Under the pieces are notes generated by a model. That model searched no databases, was not told the origin of the DNA, and saw only the letters and a list, made by a program, of their open reading frames with translations. From positions 1 to 54,799 of IMG/VR virus record IMGVR_UViG_3300043399_000215: DNA of 54,799 nucleotides. One strand, given 5' to 3'. How positions within the stretch are numbered: the first letter of the stretch is position 1; every line of letters starts with the position of its first letter. This DNA comes from a virus. Below are positions 46,001 through 52,931 of this stretch, one piece after another. A program made the translations under genes and the position numbers.

Positions 46001-48453
46001 TCAGAGTAAGCCCGTACAGCGATAGCTGCTGCTTCTGCTTTCATTCCCTGTTGTTCAAGAGTTGCAACAACCTGAAGAATCTCAGGAGCAATCATACCTG
46101 TCGTCTTAGCAAGTTCACGCAAAGAGTCTGTAGGCTTTTCTGATAGTTTGCTAAATTCTTTTACGGTATCAGCAATAGCAATACCAGCTTCATCTTTCAG
46201 TAAAACAGCAGCAGATGTTACAGCTTCCAAGTTTTGCTGCGTTACTGAACCAGCTTTAGCAGCTTCTGTAATTGCTTCAGAAAAACTAGCAATGTTTCCT
46301 CTGGCTCCAGCAAGCTCCTTAGCCATGTCGCTTGCTATTTGAGCAGTCATACCGATGGAACCACCTGTTAGGTTAACAGCCTTGTTGAGTTCTTCTTCTT
46401 GTTTACTAACTTGGTATAGAGCAATACCATAGGCGGTAAGGGCAGCAACTGCTACACCACCTGCAATTTTAGCAAAAGTCCCTAATGACTTTGCAAGTTC
46501 AAGATTTGCAACTGTTTGAAGACGACTTTTCCTTAAATTGCTCATCCCTTCAATGTCGGTTTCAAATAGCTTCTTGGCTTCTGCCAATCTCTTATAAGCA
46601 TTGATAGGCTCAAGCAATGACTTACCAAGGTAAGCCAAAGCACCGCCCATAAAACTAGTAATAGCAAAGGCTGTATTCTTAAAACCACTTGCAATCTGCG
46701 CAGCAGCAGCGTTCATTGCTGTTGTAAGTTCTTTACCCTTAGCACCTGTTTGGTCAAGCACACCACGAATCTGGTCGCCTTGTTGGATCATAACCAACAA
46801 AGGGTTCATACCACTAGCAAGAGAAATAGCTACGTCACCCATCTGAACAGAAATAGCTCTGCTTAGGTAACGAAGTTCATCTGCTCTTTCCTTGGCTGCA
46901 ACTTGGTCAAGTTTCTTTTTGAATGTATCAAACTTAGCTCCAGCAACATCAGCAGATAGGCCTGATTGCTTCAAGGCTTTCTGGTAAGCTACCAACTGGT
47001 CTGTACTGCGTTCATTCAAACCAGCGTTAGTCCTATCAAGGGCTGCATCCAAACGTTGCTCTGCTTGCACCAAATAGTCAACAGCTTTACCTGCTTCTTT
47101 TGTTGCTTTCTCGTACATAGCACGAGTAGGGCCAATCTGTACTGCTGCCATCTGTTTCTGTGCTTCATCGGATTTAGCTTCAGCTTCAATTCTTTTCTCA
47201 ACAGCCTTTATTTTCTTTTGCTCATTCTGATAATATTGAGCAACCATTGCATCACCAGCAGTTGCTTCAAGTTGCATTTTATTTTTCAAACTTGCTGCAT
47301 GGTCATCAGCAGCCTTGTTCCATTCTTTTTCAAGCTGCTTCCTATCTTTCTCTGCTTCTTTTCTAATGGTTTCTTCCTCAGCTAATGCTTTTTTCCATGC
47401 TGATTTTAATTCAGCATCGTTTCTAGCTTTCAAGGCTCTTTCTGCTTCCTGTAAAGCCTTGGCCTCTGCTGCGATTCTTTTTTCAGTAGCCTTTATCTTC
47501 TTTTCTTCATTTTTGTAGTATTGAGCAACCATTGCATCACCCGTAGTTGCTTCAAGCTGCATTTTATCTCTTAAAGTTTTCACATGGTCGTCAGCAGCCT
47601 TATTCCATTCTTTTTCAAGTTTATTACGCTCTTTAAGTTCTTCAGCCAAGGCTTGCTTGGTAAGTCGAACTTCTTCTGCAATTACTGCTTTCCTTGCTTT
47701 TTCAAGTTCTTTTGTTGCTTTAAGTTCTTCAGCTTTAGCTTGTTTAAGAATTTTCTCATTTTCTTTTATTAACTTAGCTTCTTCAGCTTTAGCTTGTTTA
47801 AGAATTTTCTCATTTTCTTTTATTAACTTAGCTTCTTCAGCTTTAGCTTGTTTAATAGCTTTAAGTTCTTCAGCTTTAGCTTGTTTAATAGTCCTAGCTT
47901 CTTCTTTAGCTTTCCTTGTACTCTCATCAGCTTGAGCAAGTAGCTTATTCTTAACACCAGCAGTCTCAACATACTCCGTTGTCAGCCTACCAATAGCTCT
48001 ACGCAAAGCCTCAGAAGATTTACCTTCTTCTGCATAAACCTGCGTCAGTCTTGTATGCTCTCTGGCTAGTTCGATTACTTGGTCTTTGGTTAGATTATAA
48101 CCTTTAGACATTAGTTTATTTACATTCTCTAAGTCTTTTACATCTTGCTTCATGCGAGCAAGACCGGAAGCTGACTTATCAAATGGATTCTTACCAGCCA
48201 TTGCATTAAATTGTTCAAAGGTCTTGGCAAGTGCTTGCATCTGAGTTTTGGTAGCACCAGCCATTTGCAGCATAGCCAATTGACCAGCTTGCATCTTGGT
48301 GAAGCCTGTGCCAAGTTTAACAACACCTTTTTCTAGTTCAACAGCTTGTCCACGAAGAATTTGTAAGGTCTTGCTGTGCTTTTCTACAGACCTTGTGGCT
48401 GCATCAACTTCTGAGTGGTCTACTTTTAATTTACCAACTTCAATTTGTTCCAT
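43039..48453 (-). CDS. Tail tape-measure protein, 1,804 aa
   Basis: Sets tail length and is ejected with DNA. MEQIEVGKLKVDHSEVDAATRS is followed by a very long coiled-coil part with AEEAKLIKENEKILKQ repeats, then the tape-measure signature (QMGDVAISLASGMNPLLVMIQQGDQIRGVLDQTGAK), hydrophobic segments (VAVAALTAYGIALY), an Ala/Gly/Ser-rich membrane-like stretch (1450-1520) and a helical end. At about 1.5 angstrom per residue it predicts a tail near 270 nm. The gene is separated from the chaperone by an attenuator-like hairpin. Confidence 0.93.
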   Translation of the reverse strand: MEQIEVGKLKVDHSEVDAATRSVEKHSKTLQILRGQAVELEKGVVKLGTGFTKMQAGQLAMLQMAGATKTQMQALAKTFEQFNAMAGKNPFDKSASGLARMKQDVKDLENVNKLMSKGYNLTKDQVIELAREHTRLTQVYAEEGKSSEALRRAIGRLTTEYVETAGVKNKLLAQADESTRKAKEEARTIKQAKAEELKAIKQAKAEEAKLIKENEKILKQAKAEEAKLIKENEKILKQAKAEELKATKELEKARKAVIAEEVRLTKQALAEELKERNKLEKEWNKAADDHVKTLRDKMQLEATTGDAMVAQYYKNEEKKIKATEKRIAAEAKALQEAERALKARNDAELKSAWKKALAEEETIRKEAEKDRKQLEKEWNKAADDHAASLKNKMQLEATAGDAMVAQYYQNEQKKIKAVEKRIEAEAKSDEAQKQMAAVQIGPTRAMYEKATKEAGKAVDYLVQAEQRLDAALDRTNAGLNERSTDQLVAYQKALKQSGLSADVAGAKFDTFKKKLDQVAAKERADELRYLSRAISVQMGDVAISLASGMNPLLVMIQQGDQIRGVLDQTGAKGKELTTAMNAAAAQIASGFKNTAFAITSFMGGALAYLGKSLLEPINAYKRLAEAKKLFETDIEGMSNLRKSRLQTVANLELAKSLGTFAKIAGGVAVAALTAYGIALYQVSKQEEELNKAVNLTGGSIGMTAQIASDMAKELAGARGNIASFSEAITEAAKAGSVTQQNLEAVTSAAVLLKDEAGIAIADTVKEFSKLSEKPTDSLRELAKTTGMIAPEILQVVATLEQQGMKAEAAAIAVRAYSDAMKNSVGNLVAERGALETFFHAISAGAKSMWDSILNVGRKGSIVEQLKNAQGDLAKRVQEGASWYQTEAAYKEELAYLKEIVDSHQLTIDKEKEKGDVKRKNTEYSEWEIKNSNALQKSLTKEQQFAIKQAELERDVAKGIISQAKAAEALVGWKKIILGDDKKAKEDPLLKYLGKTEEKVRDLGITVKSEYQEMLEATSGLSKAEKLRLDILDDPQWKQLDASAKFRVLQALSETDAKEKLIAIEKKRIADSDIILKGLVDSAKAYENVTENIKQQDAALQNQVKDLEFQYSILGKSSDEQEKLTEEYKKQQAILAVNVKLAETEANIKKNITDPEDYADALGKAQKVAAGEIDLINKESAIKAAKAYIDEFNKISSGITDSIVTALFEGGKAGRKKLRDMLVEAIRKPITTYVNVVVNEIFGTGINLLLQAIGMQTGGSAGSLMNGVTGAASMYNAATSLTGAAGLGSIASGATYGTSAMSSQSIALAMQEAGFSTTAIGTTTGSSATGGGAGMTGASYAAGAVAGHYAGRAISNGYSAMGGSSGNTAVNLGTAIGAVIAGPIGAAVGGALGGLTNRAFGSKTTTGIQGTFGGASGFEGQEYTDKKYGFLRFKGNTTSLSALDESERQAIANDFNLIKAGVLDTAKTLGVGANALDGFTKEIRQSLADPEAYKGILDELTEGLASTALNSLGDWKKFQKEGEKSSSTLKRLSDVIGNTNQVFEDLGWKLNEFSLAGYSAAENFIAALGGLDAANSKLSKYYQNFYSEQERVTNYIEKGTDAFAKLGITFPKSMSEFRTLVTEQQKLGNTQVVADLMNLQDYVIGSYAQMSDGIIEEVNRIRNIAAADSKGNSLAVLMAQFNKSGSVEDSKALLDFAESNVGSLLELQRLRAGVINKLLGNSDMQAAAPEVLNSAPVASSSAGSSISESVTNSSSDLQAVVEALKEEIVNLRYEMQANVSWTSKTAKILERVTPDGDAIATRVAT
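47719..47850 (-). repeat. Tandem repeat in the tape-measure gene
   Basis: A 54-base unit (18 residues, AEEAKLIKENEKILKQAK) is repeated exactly at about 47740-47795 and 47796-47850, with a third degenerate copy beside it. This is an in-frame unit whose copy number could change tail length. Confidence 0.7.
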
Positions 48454-48523
48454 AATTTTCTCCGTAAGGATTTGCTATTTAGCTTCTCGTATTTGTGTTA
48501 TAGGTTCTATCTAAGAACGCATA

Positions 48524-48547
48524 AAACAAAGCCCTCGTTAGAGGGCT
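48524..48547 (-). terminator. Leftward terminator/attenuator before tape measure
   Basis: AGCCCTC (48541-48547 read on minus), loop TAAC, GAGGGCT (48530-48536), followed by TTGTTTTAT on the minus strand. It would lower tape-measure transcription. Confidence 0.7.
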
Positions 48548-48552
48548 AGGGG

Positions 48553-48897
48553 TTATTTCTTTTGTTTAGCTTGCTTTGCTCTTTCAGCTTTCTCCTGTTG
48601 TTCAGAATAAGCATCAAGAGCTACACCATCAAGTATGTTTATTATTTCTATTTCCCATGCTTGAGGTATATAGCTTTGTAACCTAAAGAAAGATTCTATC
48701 TCGGAGTATTGCAAAGGGTTTACACCAAAACCATTGGATGATCTTTTGTTATGAAGTCTAAGGAACCAACCCCATACTTCATAAAACATATCATCAAGTT
48801 CTGGTTCGTTTAGCAATTCTTCAACAACCCTACCTTGCCTTTGTAATGCTTCTAAGTTTTCTCTCAGAGTGCATCCATCGGTTTGTCTTGATTGCAT
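48553..48897 (-). CDS. Tail assembly chaperone, second (T) part
   Basis: LLNEPELDDMFYEVWGWFLRLHNKRSSNGFGVNPLQYSEIESFFRL is the pattern of phage GT-type chaperones. The ATG gives 114 aa but the frame is open upstream through VQADIDALKEFAKWQFKM and past the stop of the first part (48938), so it is probably made as a frameshift extension. Chaperones of this kind coat the tape measure until the tail tube polymerises. Confidence 0.75.
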   Translation of the reverse strand: MQSRQTDGCTLRENLEALQRQGRVVEELLNEPELDDMFYEVWGWFLRLHNKRSSNGFGVNPLQYSEIESFFRLQSYIPQAWEIEIINILDGVALDAYSEQQEKAERAKQAKQKK

Positions 48898-48937
48898 CTT
48901 GAATTGCCACTTAGCAAATTCTTTTAAAGCATCTATA

Positions 48938-49342
48938 TCAGCTTGTACGAAAATTATAGATGTTATCAGAATTCTCAGTTACTTGGTCACGCAAGAAAGG
49001 ATAAGCCATCATCAGGCGTTCAGCTTCGTCTTTGCTAAACTTAATCTCTTTACCATCCTCAGCAAAACCTTTCCAGTCAATGATACGAACAGCAGCACTG
49101 CGAGCAGACAACTCTTCAGCTTCTTCAAGTTCCATTTCGTATTCTTTGCCACGGCGTTTAGCTTGTTGTTCTTTTACTTTCAACTCTTGATAAACCTTGC
49201 GGGAGTAATTCTTAACAACAGGAGAGTTAGCACCACGGACAGTAATCTGAGCCTCTGCTTTAGTACCATCTGGGAGGGTTACATCAAAGGTGTAGCCAAC
49301 TTCAGCAGCAGCAGCAGGGTCATTCTTTTTCAAATCAAACAT
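48938..49342 (-). CDS. Tail assembly chaperone, first (G) part
   Basis: 134 aa. FTFDVTLPDGTKAEAQITVRGANSP is an N-terminal beta domain and the C-terminal FLRDQVTENSDNIYNFRTS is helical. Position between tail tube and tape measure and overlap of frames with the T part identify a G/GT pair. AAATTTTCGTA near the stop (48947-48956) is the candidate slip site, with a +1 (or -2) shift needed. A strong promoter lies upstream. Confidence 0.75.
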   Translation of the reverse strand: MFDLKKNDPAAAAEVGYTFDVTLPDGTKAEAQITVRGANSPVVKNYSRKVYQELKVKEQQAKRRGKEYEMELEEAEELSARSAAVRIIDWKGFAEDGKEIKFSKDEAERLMMAYPFLRDQVTENSDNIYNFRTS

Positions 49343-49413
49343 ATCAAGTTCCTTTCATTTTGTTAATACACAACAGGACAATAGATAACTATTAATCCTA
49401 TCAACGTAATACA

Positions 49414-49442
49414 AGTATAGCATTGAATTTATTATTAGTCAA
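49414..49442 (-). promoter_or_regulatory. Strong sigma70-type promoter for chaperone and tape measure
   Basis: On the minus strand TTGACT (49437-49442), 17-bp spacer ending in ATGC, TATACT (49414-49419), with an extended TG. It follows the tail-tube terminator, allowing different levels of tail tube and later genes. Confidence 0.75.
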
Positions 49443-49462
49443 TATCTAGGAACTATGCTAGA

Positions 49463-49490
49463 AACAACAAAGCCTCCCCGAAGGGAGGCT
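49463..49490 (-). terminator. Leftward terminator after the tail tube gene
   Basis: AGCCTCCC (49483-49490 on minus), loop TTCG, GGGAGGCT (49471-49478), then TTGTTGTTTC. Eight perfect pairs with a TTCG loop. Confidence 0.85.
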
Positions 49491-49507
49491 GAGTTAATTA
49501 ACTAAGA

Positions 49508-50722
49508 TTAGACTAGTGTACTGTCCTGAATTGCAATAGTAGTTGCAGGCAAACCACCTGTGGTTACATCATTCAACAGAGCTTGGAAGGAGCAAGAAGC
49601 TACCAAACCTAGCTCAGCGTCATTTTTTTCGAAGCTGTTAATCTTGATCTTAGGCAAGGTGAAGGATACGAAATCAGCAGTAGCTGTAGAGTTCGTAGTC
49701 AAAGCCATTACCAAGCTGACAGGGGTTTCAGAATCAAAGTAGTCACGAACCGTAGCATCTTGGAAGTAAACACTCAAGTTGCCACTTACACGAATACGAC
49801 CAGTGAAAATATCAGCAATGCTATTAGAACCAACAGCAGTTGCATTTTCCAAAGTACGTTCAACACTGAAGTCAGCAGAAGTAACCAATGCAACAGGAGC
49901 ACCGTTCACAACCAAAGCACCTTGCACAGCAGCAAAGATACCGTCAGTACCTTGAGCAGTAGGAGAGGTGAAGTATTGAGTAGTACCTTTGCTTGTCAGG
50001 TCTTTACCTTGGAAGCTGAAGTCAACGGTAGTCAAACCAGTTGCAGGCAGTTGCACATTCATGCTACCAACCTTCATACCGGTGTACACTTCAGATTGCG
50101 CAATATCACTGTACCATTCTTCAATGGTGTAGCTATCGTCAGTGTGAGCAGTTGCAGGTACATAAGTAGCCTTACCAGTCACAGCAATAACACCAGCAGC
50201 GGTGATGGAGCTACCAGTAAATGCAGAACCGTTCAGAACGATAACAGTCAGAACCAAAGTTGTCATGCTGATAATCAGCAAGTTCTTGTTCAGGTTGTTG
50301 GCGTTGGCACCAGTACCAGCAGTGATACGAATTACTTGACCGACTTGGAAGCCAGAGGCAAGCCAATCGCCAGTAGCACGAGTGATGGTGTAAGTAGGGC
50401 CAGAGCCAGCGGTTGTGAATGTCGCTGGAGCAGTTGCACTCACAGCAGCAAAGTCACGAGCAACCAAGGATTGCATGAAGTCAGAGTAAGTCTTGGGAGA
50501 CAACTCACCGTTCAGACTACCTGCTGCACTCCTTACCCCATGCCTTACGTCCGCAACTTGACGGTCCGTACGCAATTCGTTTGACTCGTAAGTTTCTTTA
50601 GCCAAATTAAATTGACCCGTAACTCTACGTACCTGTTTACCACTAGCTGCTCCAGCCAAGGTGCCCCATGTGCTCTCTTTTTTATAGCTCAGGGTCTTGG
50701 ACGTACCTTTTGAAATCGGCAT
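49508..50722 (-). CDS. Major tail tube protein, 404 aa
   Basis: MPISKGTSKTLSYKKESTWGTLAG and RRVTGQFNLAKETYESNELRTDRQVADVRHG are the start pattern of phage tail tube proteins of the Phage_tail_3 type. The middle has an inserted Thr/Ala/Gly-rich Ig-like domain (GSGPTYTITRATGDWLASGFQVGQVIRI), and the end is beta-rich. It is followed by a terminator, fitting a highly expressed gene. Confidence 0.85.
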   Translation of the reverse strand: MPISKGTSKTLSYKKESTWGTLAGAASGKQVRRVTGQFNLAKETYESNELRTDRQVADVRHGVRSAAGSLNGELSPKTYSDFMQSLVARDFAAVSATAPATFTTAGSGPTYTITRATGDWLASGFQVGQVIRITAGTGANANNLNKNLLIISMTTLVLTVIVLNGSAFTGSSITAAGVIAVTGKATYVPATAHTDDSYTIEEWYSDIAQSEVYTGMKVGSMNVQLPATGLTTVDFSFQGKDLTSKGTTQYFTSPTAQGTDGIFAAVQGALVVNGAPVALVTSADFSVERTLENATAVGSNSIADIFTGRIRVSGNLSVYFQDATVRDYFDSETPVSLVMALTTNSTATADFVSFTLPKIKINSFEKNDAELGLVASCSFQALLNDVTTGGLPATTIAIQDSTLV

Positions 50723-50803
50723 TTTGTATTTCCTTTAAGTTAACTTAATTTTTACTTTGCAAAGTATTTCAGTTTTATGAAGGACTGAACGAACCTTCTA
50801 GGC

Positions 50804-51217
50804 TTAGTTATAAACTTCACCAACCACTTCAATAAGAACAGGAACCACTAACCTGTCCTCTGTTATTTCTGCATTAGCAATCCTAGGCGTAGTCAAGATG
50901 TGAATTGTTGTACCTGATTCACTGAATGTACTACCCTTTGAAAAATGACTCCTGATTGCTTCTGCTTTTGCTATTGCTGTACTTGTACCTTTATTTAATA
51001 CGTCACAAACAAATACCTGAAAGTTCATTCTTTCTCTGTAGTATGTATCCCCTATTGTTGGGTCATCTGGTTGAGATATGACAAACTGTGTATGAAGATA
51101 CATCTGATTCTGCGGAGGTGTAAAACTTACACCTTCATAAGCAATAGGAACAGATGGTGTTAGAGCAGCTAAGTGCCTTTCCATTGCTCGTTTAATGTTC
51201 AATATAGGTGTTGGCAT
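50804..51217 (-). CDS. Tail terminator protein (DUF4128-like), 137 aa
   Basis: IKRAMERHLAALTPSVPIAYEGVSFTPP and the closing LVVPVLIEVVGEVYN are the signature of DUF4128-type tail completion proteins, which cap the tail tube at the neck. Overlaps the next upstream stop by one base. AAC-rich, no membrane segment. Confidence 0.75.
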   Translation of the reverse strand: MPTPILNIKRAMERHLAALTPSVPIAYEGVSFTPPQNQMYLHTQFVISQPDDPTIGDTYYRERMNFQVFVCDVLNKGTSTAIAKAEAIRSHFSKGSTFSESGTTIHILTTPRIANAEITEDRLVVPVLIEVVGEVYN

Positions 51218-51804
51218 TATCTAGCCCTTCTAGCATAAGCTGCTTGTAAATCTGCTTTGTACGAACTCATAATGCTTTGTATCGTAGGTTTAACAACACC
51301 ATCCGGTGCAGAATCAACAAAACCTTTTTCAAAGAAGCCGTAAGCTGGCCCTTTAGCTCCGATGTAGAATACATCACCTAGTTCAAATTGTTCTGTAAAA
51401 TCAGCCTTGAGGTCAGATAGCATCTGGTCAAAACTTCTGATTTCTTTCTTGAAAGTGGGAATAGAAGTTTCACCGTAAGAGTAAGCGCCAGCATGGAAAC
51501 CTGGAATCATTGCAATACCGTACTTATTTCTACGGTAAGCATACATTCTTCTGTAACGAGCATCTTTGACTATTTTATCGGCATCACCAACTGGTGTATT
51601 AGCGTAAGCATTACTTGCTATGTTTAAAGCCAAAGCATACGCTACATTCTTTAGTTTTCTAATTGCGTTTCTTCTAAAGTTAGGCATCTCAAGAGTTTGT
51701 TTCTTGCGCTTTAATTTACTCAGTGCATTACCAAGTGCTTGTAGGCTTAAATCACCTGAAAGCATACCAGAGGTATCAACCTTAAAAGTAATCCTAGAAA
51801 TCAT
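51217..51804 (-). CDS. Neck/tail completion protein, HK97 gp10-like
   Basis: 195 aa. The basic N-terminal helices (RKLKNVAYALALNIASNAYANTPVGD) and the C-terminal pattern IGAKGPAYGFFEKGF...PTIQSIM are of the HK97 gp10/neck type. ATG at 51804 follows AGGGGTTGATA; the TTG two codons upstream is rejected. Confidence 0.72.
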   Translation of the reverse strand: MISRITFKVDTSGMLSGDLSLQALGNALSKLKRKKQTLEMPNFRRNAIRKLKNVAYALALNIASNAYANTPVGDADKIVKDARYRRMYAYRRNKYGIAMIPGFHAGAYSYGETSIPTFKKEIRSFDQMLSDLKADFTEQFELGDVFYIGAKGPAYGFFEKGFVDSAPDGVVKPTIQSIMSSYKADLQAAYARRAR

Positions 51805-51806
51805 TA

Positions 51807-52163
51807 TCAACCCCTACAAGCAAGTATTTTATAAATAACCTTTTCTTGCATTGCGTAATGCTCAGATACTTGCTCAATGCTATAAACATCGCCAGATAGA
51901 GTAATCTTATCCCTTGGGTTTGGCTTAGTAACAAAGTCAGAAGCAAGTACCAAGAATTCAGTAACTGTCTTACCTATTAGATTTGGATAGTTATATTGAT
52001 TAACTTTTACTTGCTTAGGATAAGCAATGATTGCCGTATTAGCTTCTGTATTGGTTACTGAACCTGTTTCAACATCATAAGTACCTTCGGTTACTGTAGT
52101 ATAAGTACAACTAACTCCATGAAGGTTGATAAGTTGTTTAGCTGAACTGATAAAAGGATTCAT
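51807..52163 (-). CDS. Head closure / head-tail joining protein, 118 aa
   Basis: A short beta-rich protein (AIIAYPKQVKVNQYNYPNLIGKTVTEFLVL, DKITLSGDVYSIEQVS) with the layout of head-tail stopper proteins (gpFII-like). The place between connector and neck genes supports this. TCC-complement GGA upstream of the ATG. Confidence 0.65.
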   Translation of the reverse strand: MNPFISSAKQLINLHGVSCTYTTVTEGTYDVETGSVTNTEANTAIIAYPKQVKVNQYNYPNLIGKTVTEFLVLASDFVTKPNPRDKITLSGDVYSIEQVSEHYAMQEKVIYKILACRG

Positions 52164-52171
52164 ACAAATCC

Positions 52172-52585
52172 TTAGACAGTAAAGAAGCTACTTGTACTTA
52201 CTTCAGAATCAGCAGCAGGAACTACAACGATATTGTTGTCTAGGTTATCTACGTTAGCTTGCATATCTGCTATACTGATACCACCAGCGTAGCCTGAAGC
52301 ATTCTGCAAGACAGTATTCAAGTCAGGGTTCTTAATGTATAACTGAAGGGCTAATCTATAGGCTTCAGCAGCCTTGGAACCCTTTACAGACAGAATATCT
52401 GTACTGTGGTCACCTTTCATACTCAGCTTAAAAAGAATCGTCTTAGCAGCGTCTAATGCAGCCCTGCGTACTGAACTGTTGTTCTTTTCAAGAAAGTATT
52501 CGTATTCCGTATCAGACATGATAGGTAATGCAACATCCACATCACCTAGTTCATATCTGATTTGTTGTAAAGTAGTCAATGGCAT
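52172..52585 (-). CDS. Head-tail connector adaptor (gp6-like), 137 aa
   Basis: MPLTTLQQIRYELGDVD, then DTEYEYFLEKNNSSVRRAALDAAKTILFKLSM and DILSVKGSKAAEAYRLALQLYI are the helices of gp6-type adaptor proteins that join portal to neck. The place fits. AAAGGATACAA precedes ATG. Confidence 0.75.
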   Translation of the reverse strand: MPLTTLQQIRYELGDVDVALPIMSDTEYEYFLEKNNSSVRRAALDAAKTILFKLSMKGDHSTDILSVKGSKAAEAYRLALQLYIKNPDLNTVLQNASGYAGGISIADMQANVDNLDNNIVVVPAADSEVSTSSFFTV

Positions 52586-52607
52586 TTGTATCCTTTATCC
52601 ATTTTAC

Positions 52608-52922
52608 TCAAGCCCAAACCCGAATCGGTGTTTCAGGCTGCACTTCAAACTCCAGCAAAGCAGAAGCATCCTCATCCGGCATCAACCTTGCGTTTACATG
52701 CCATCCGGGAATTGCTTGCATTTCTGGGTAGCTTCCAAATTCACCTTGAAGCATTTCACCTGTAGGTTTGTAAATAACTCCTATTACATCTATATATCTG
52801 TAGTTGGGTTTTGTTACAAACTCAATAGGCTCTTGTTCTTCGTTGAATTTTACAGGTACTTTAGTGCCAAGCAGGTTGTTGGCTTGAGCTTCGGATTCAA
52901 AAGAGAAGTATTTGTCTTGCAT
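52608..52922 (-). CDS. Hypothetical protein between head and connector genes, 104 aa
   Basis: NNLLGTKVPVKFNEEQEPIEFVTKPNYRYIDVIGVIYKPTGEM then PEMQAIPGWHVNARL. It looks like a small beta protein found beside carbohydrate-binding structural proteins in phages, and the function is unknown. AAAGGATTCAC precedes ATG. Confidence 0.65.
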   Translation of the reverse strand: MQDKYFSFESEAQANNLLGTKVPVKFNEEQEPIEFVTKPNYRYIDVIGVIYKPTGEMLQGEFGSYPEMQAIPGWHVNARLMPDEDASALLEFEVQPETPIRVWA

Positions 52923-52931
52923 GTGAATCCT

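Noticed and set aside
47657-47935. Plus-strand frame with repeats over the tape measure
   Set aside because: Its repeats are the complement of the KAEE coiled-coil repeats of the tape-measure gene.
49760-50584. Long plus-strand frame antisense to the tail tube gene
   Set aside because: It is Ser/Thr/Cys-rich low-complexity sequence with no ribosome binding site, the mirror of a real gene with clear family signature.
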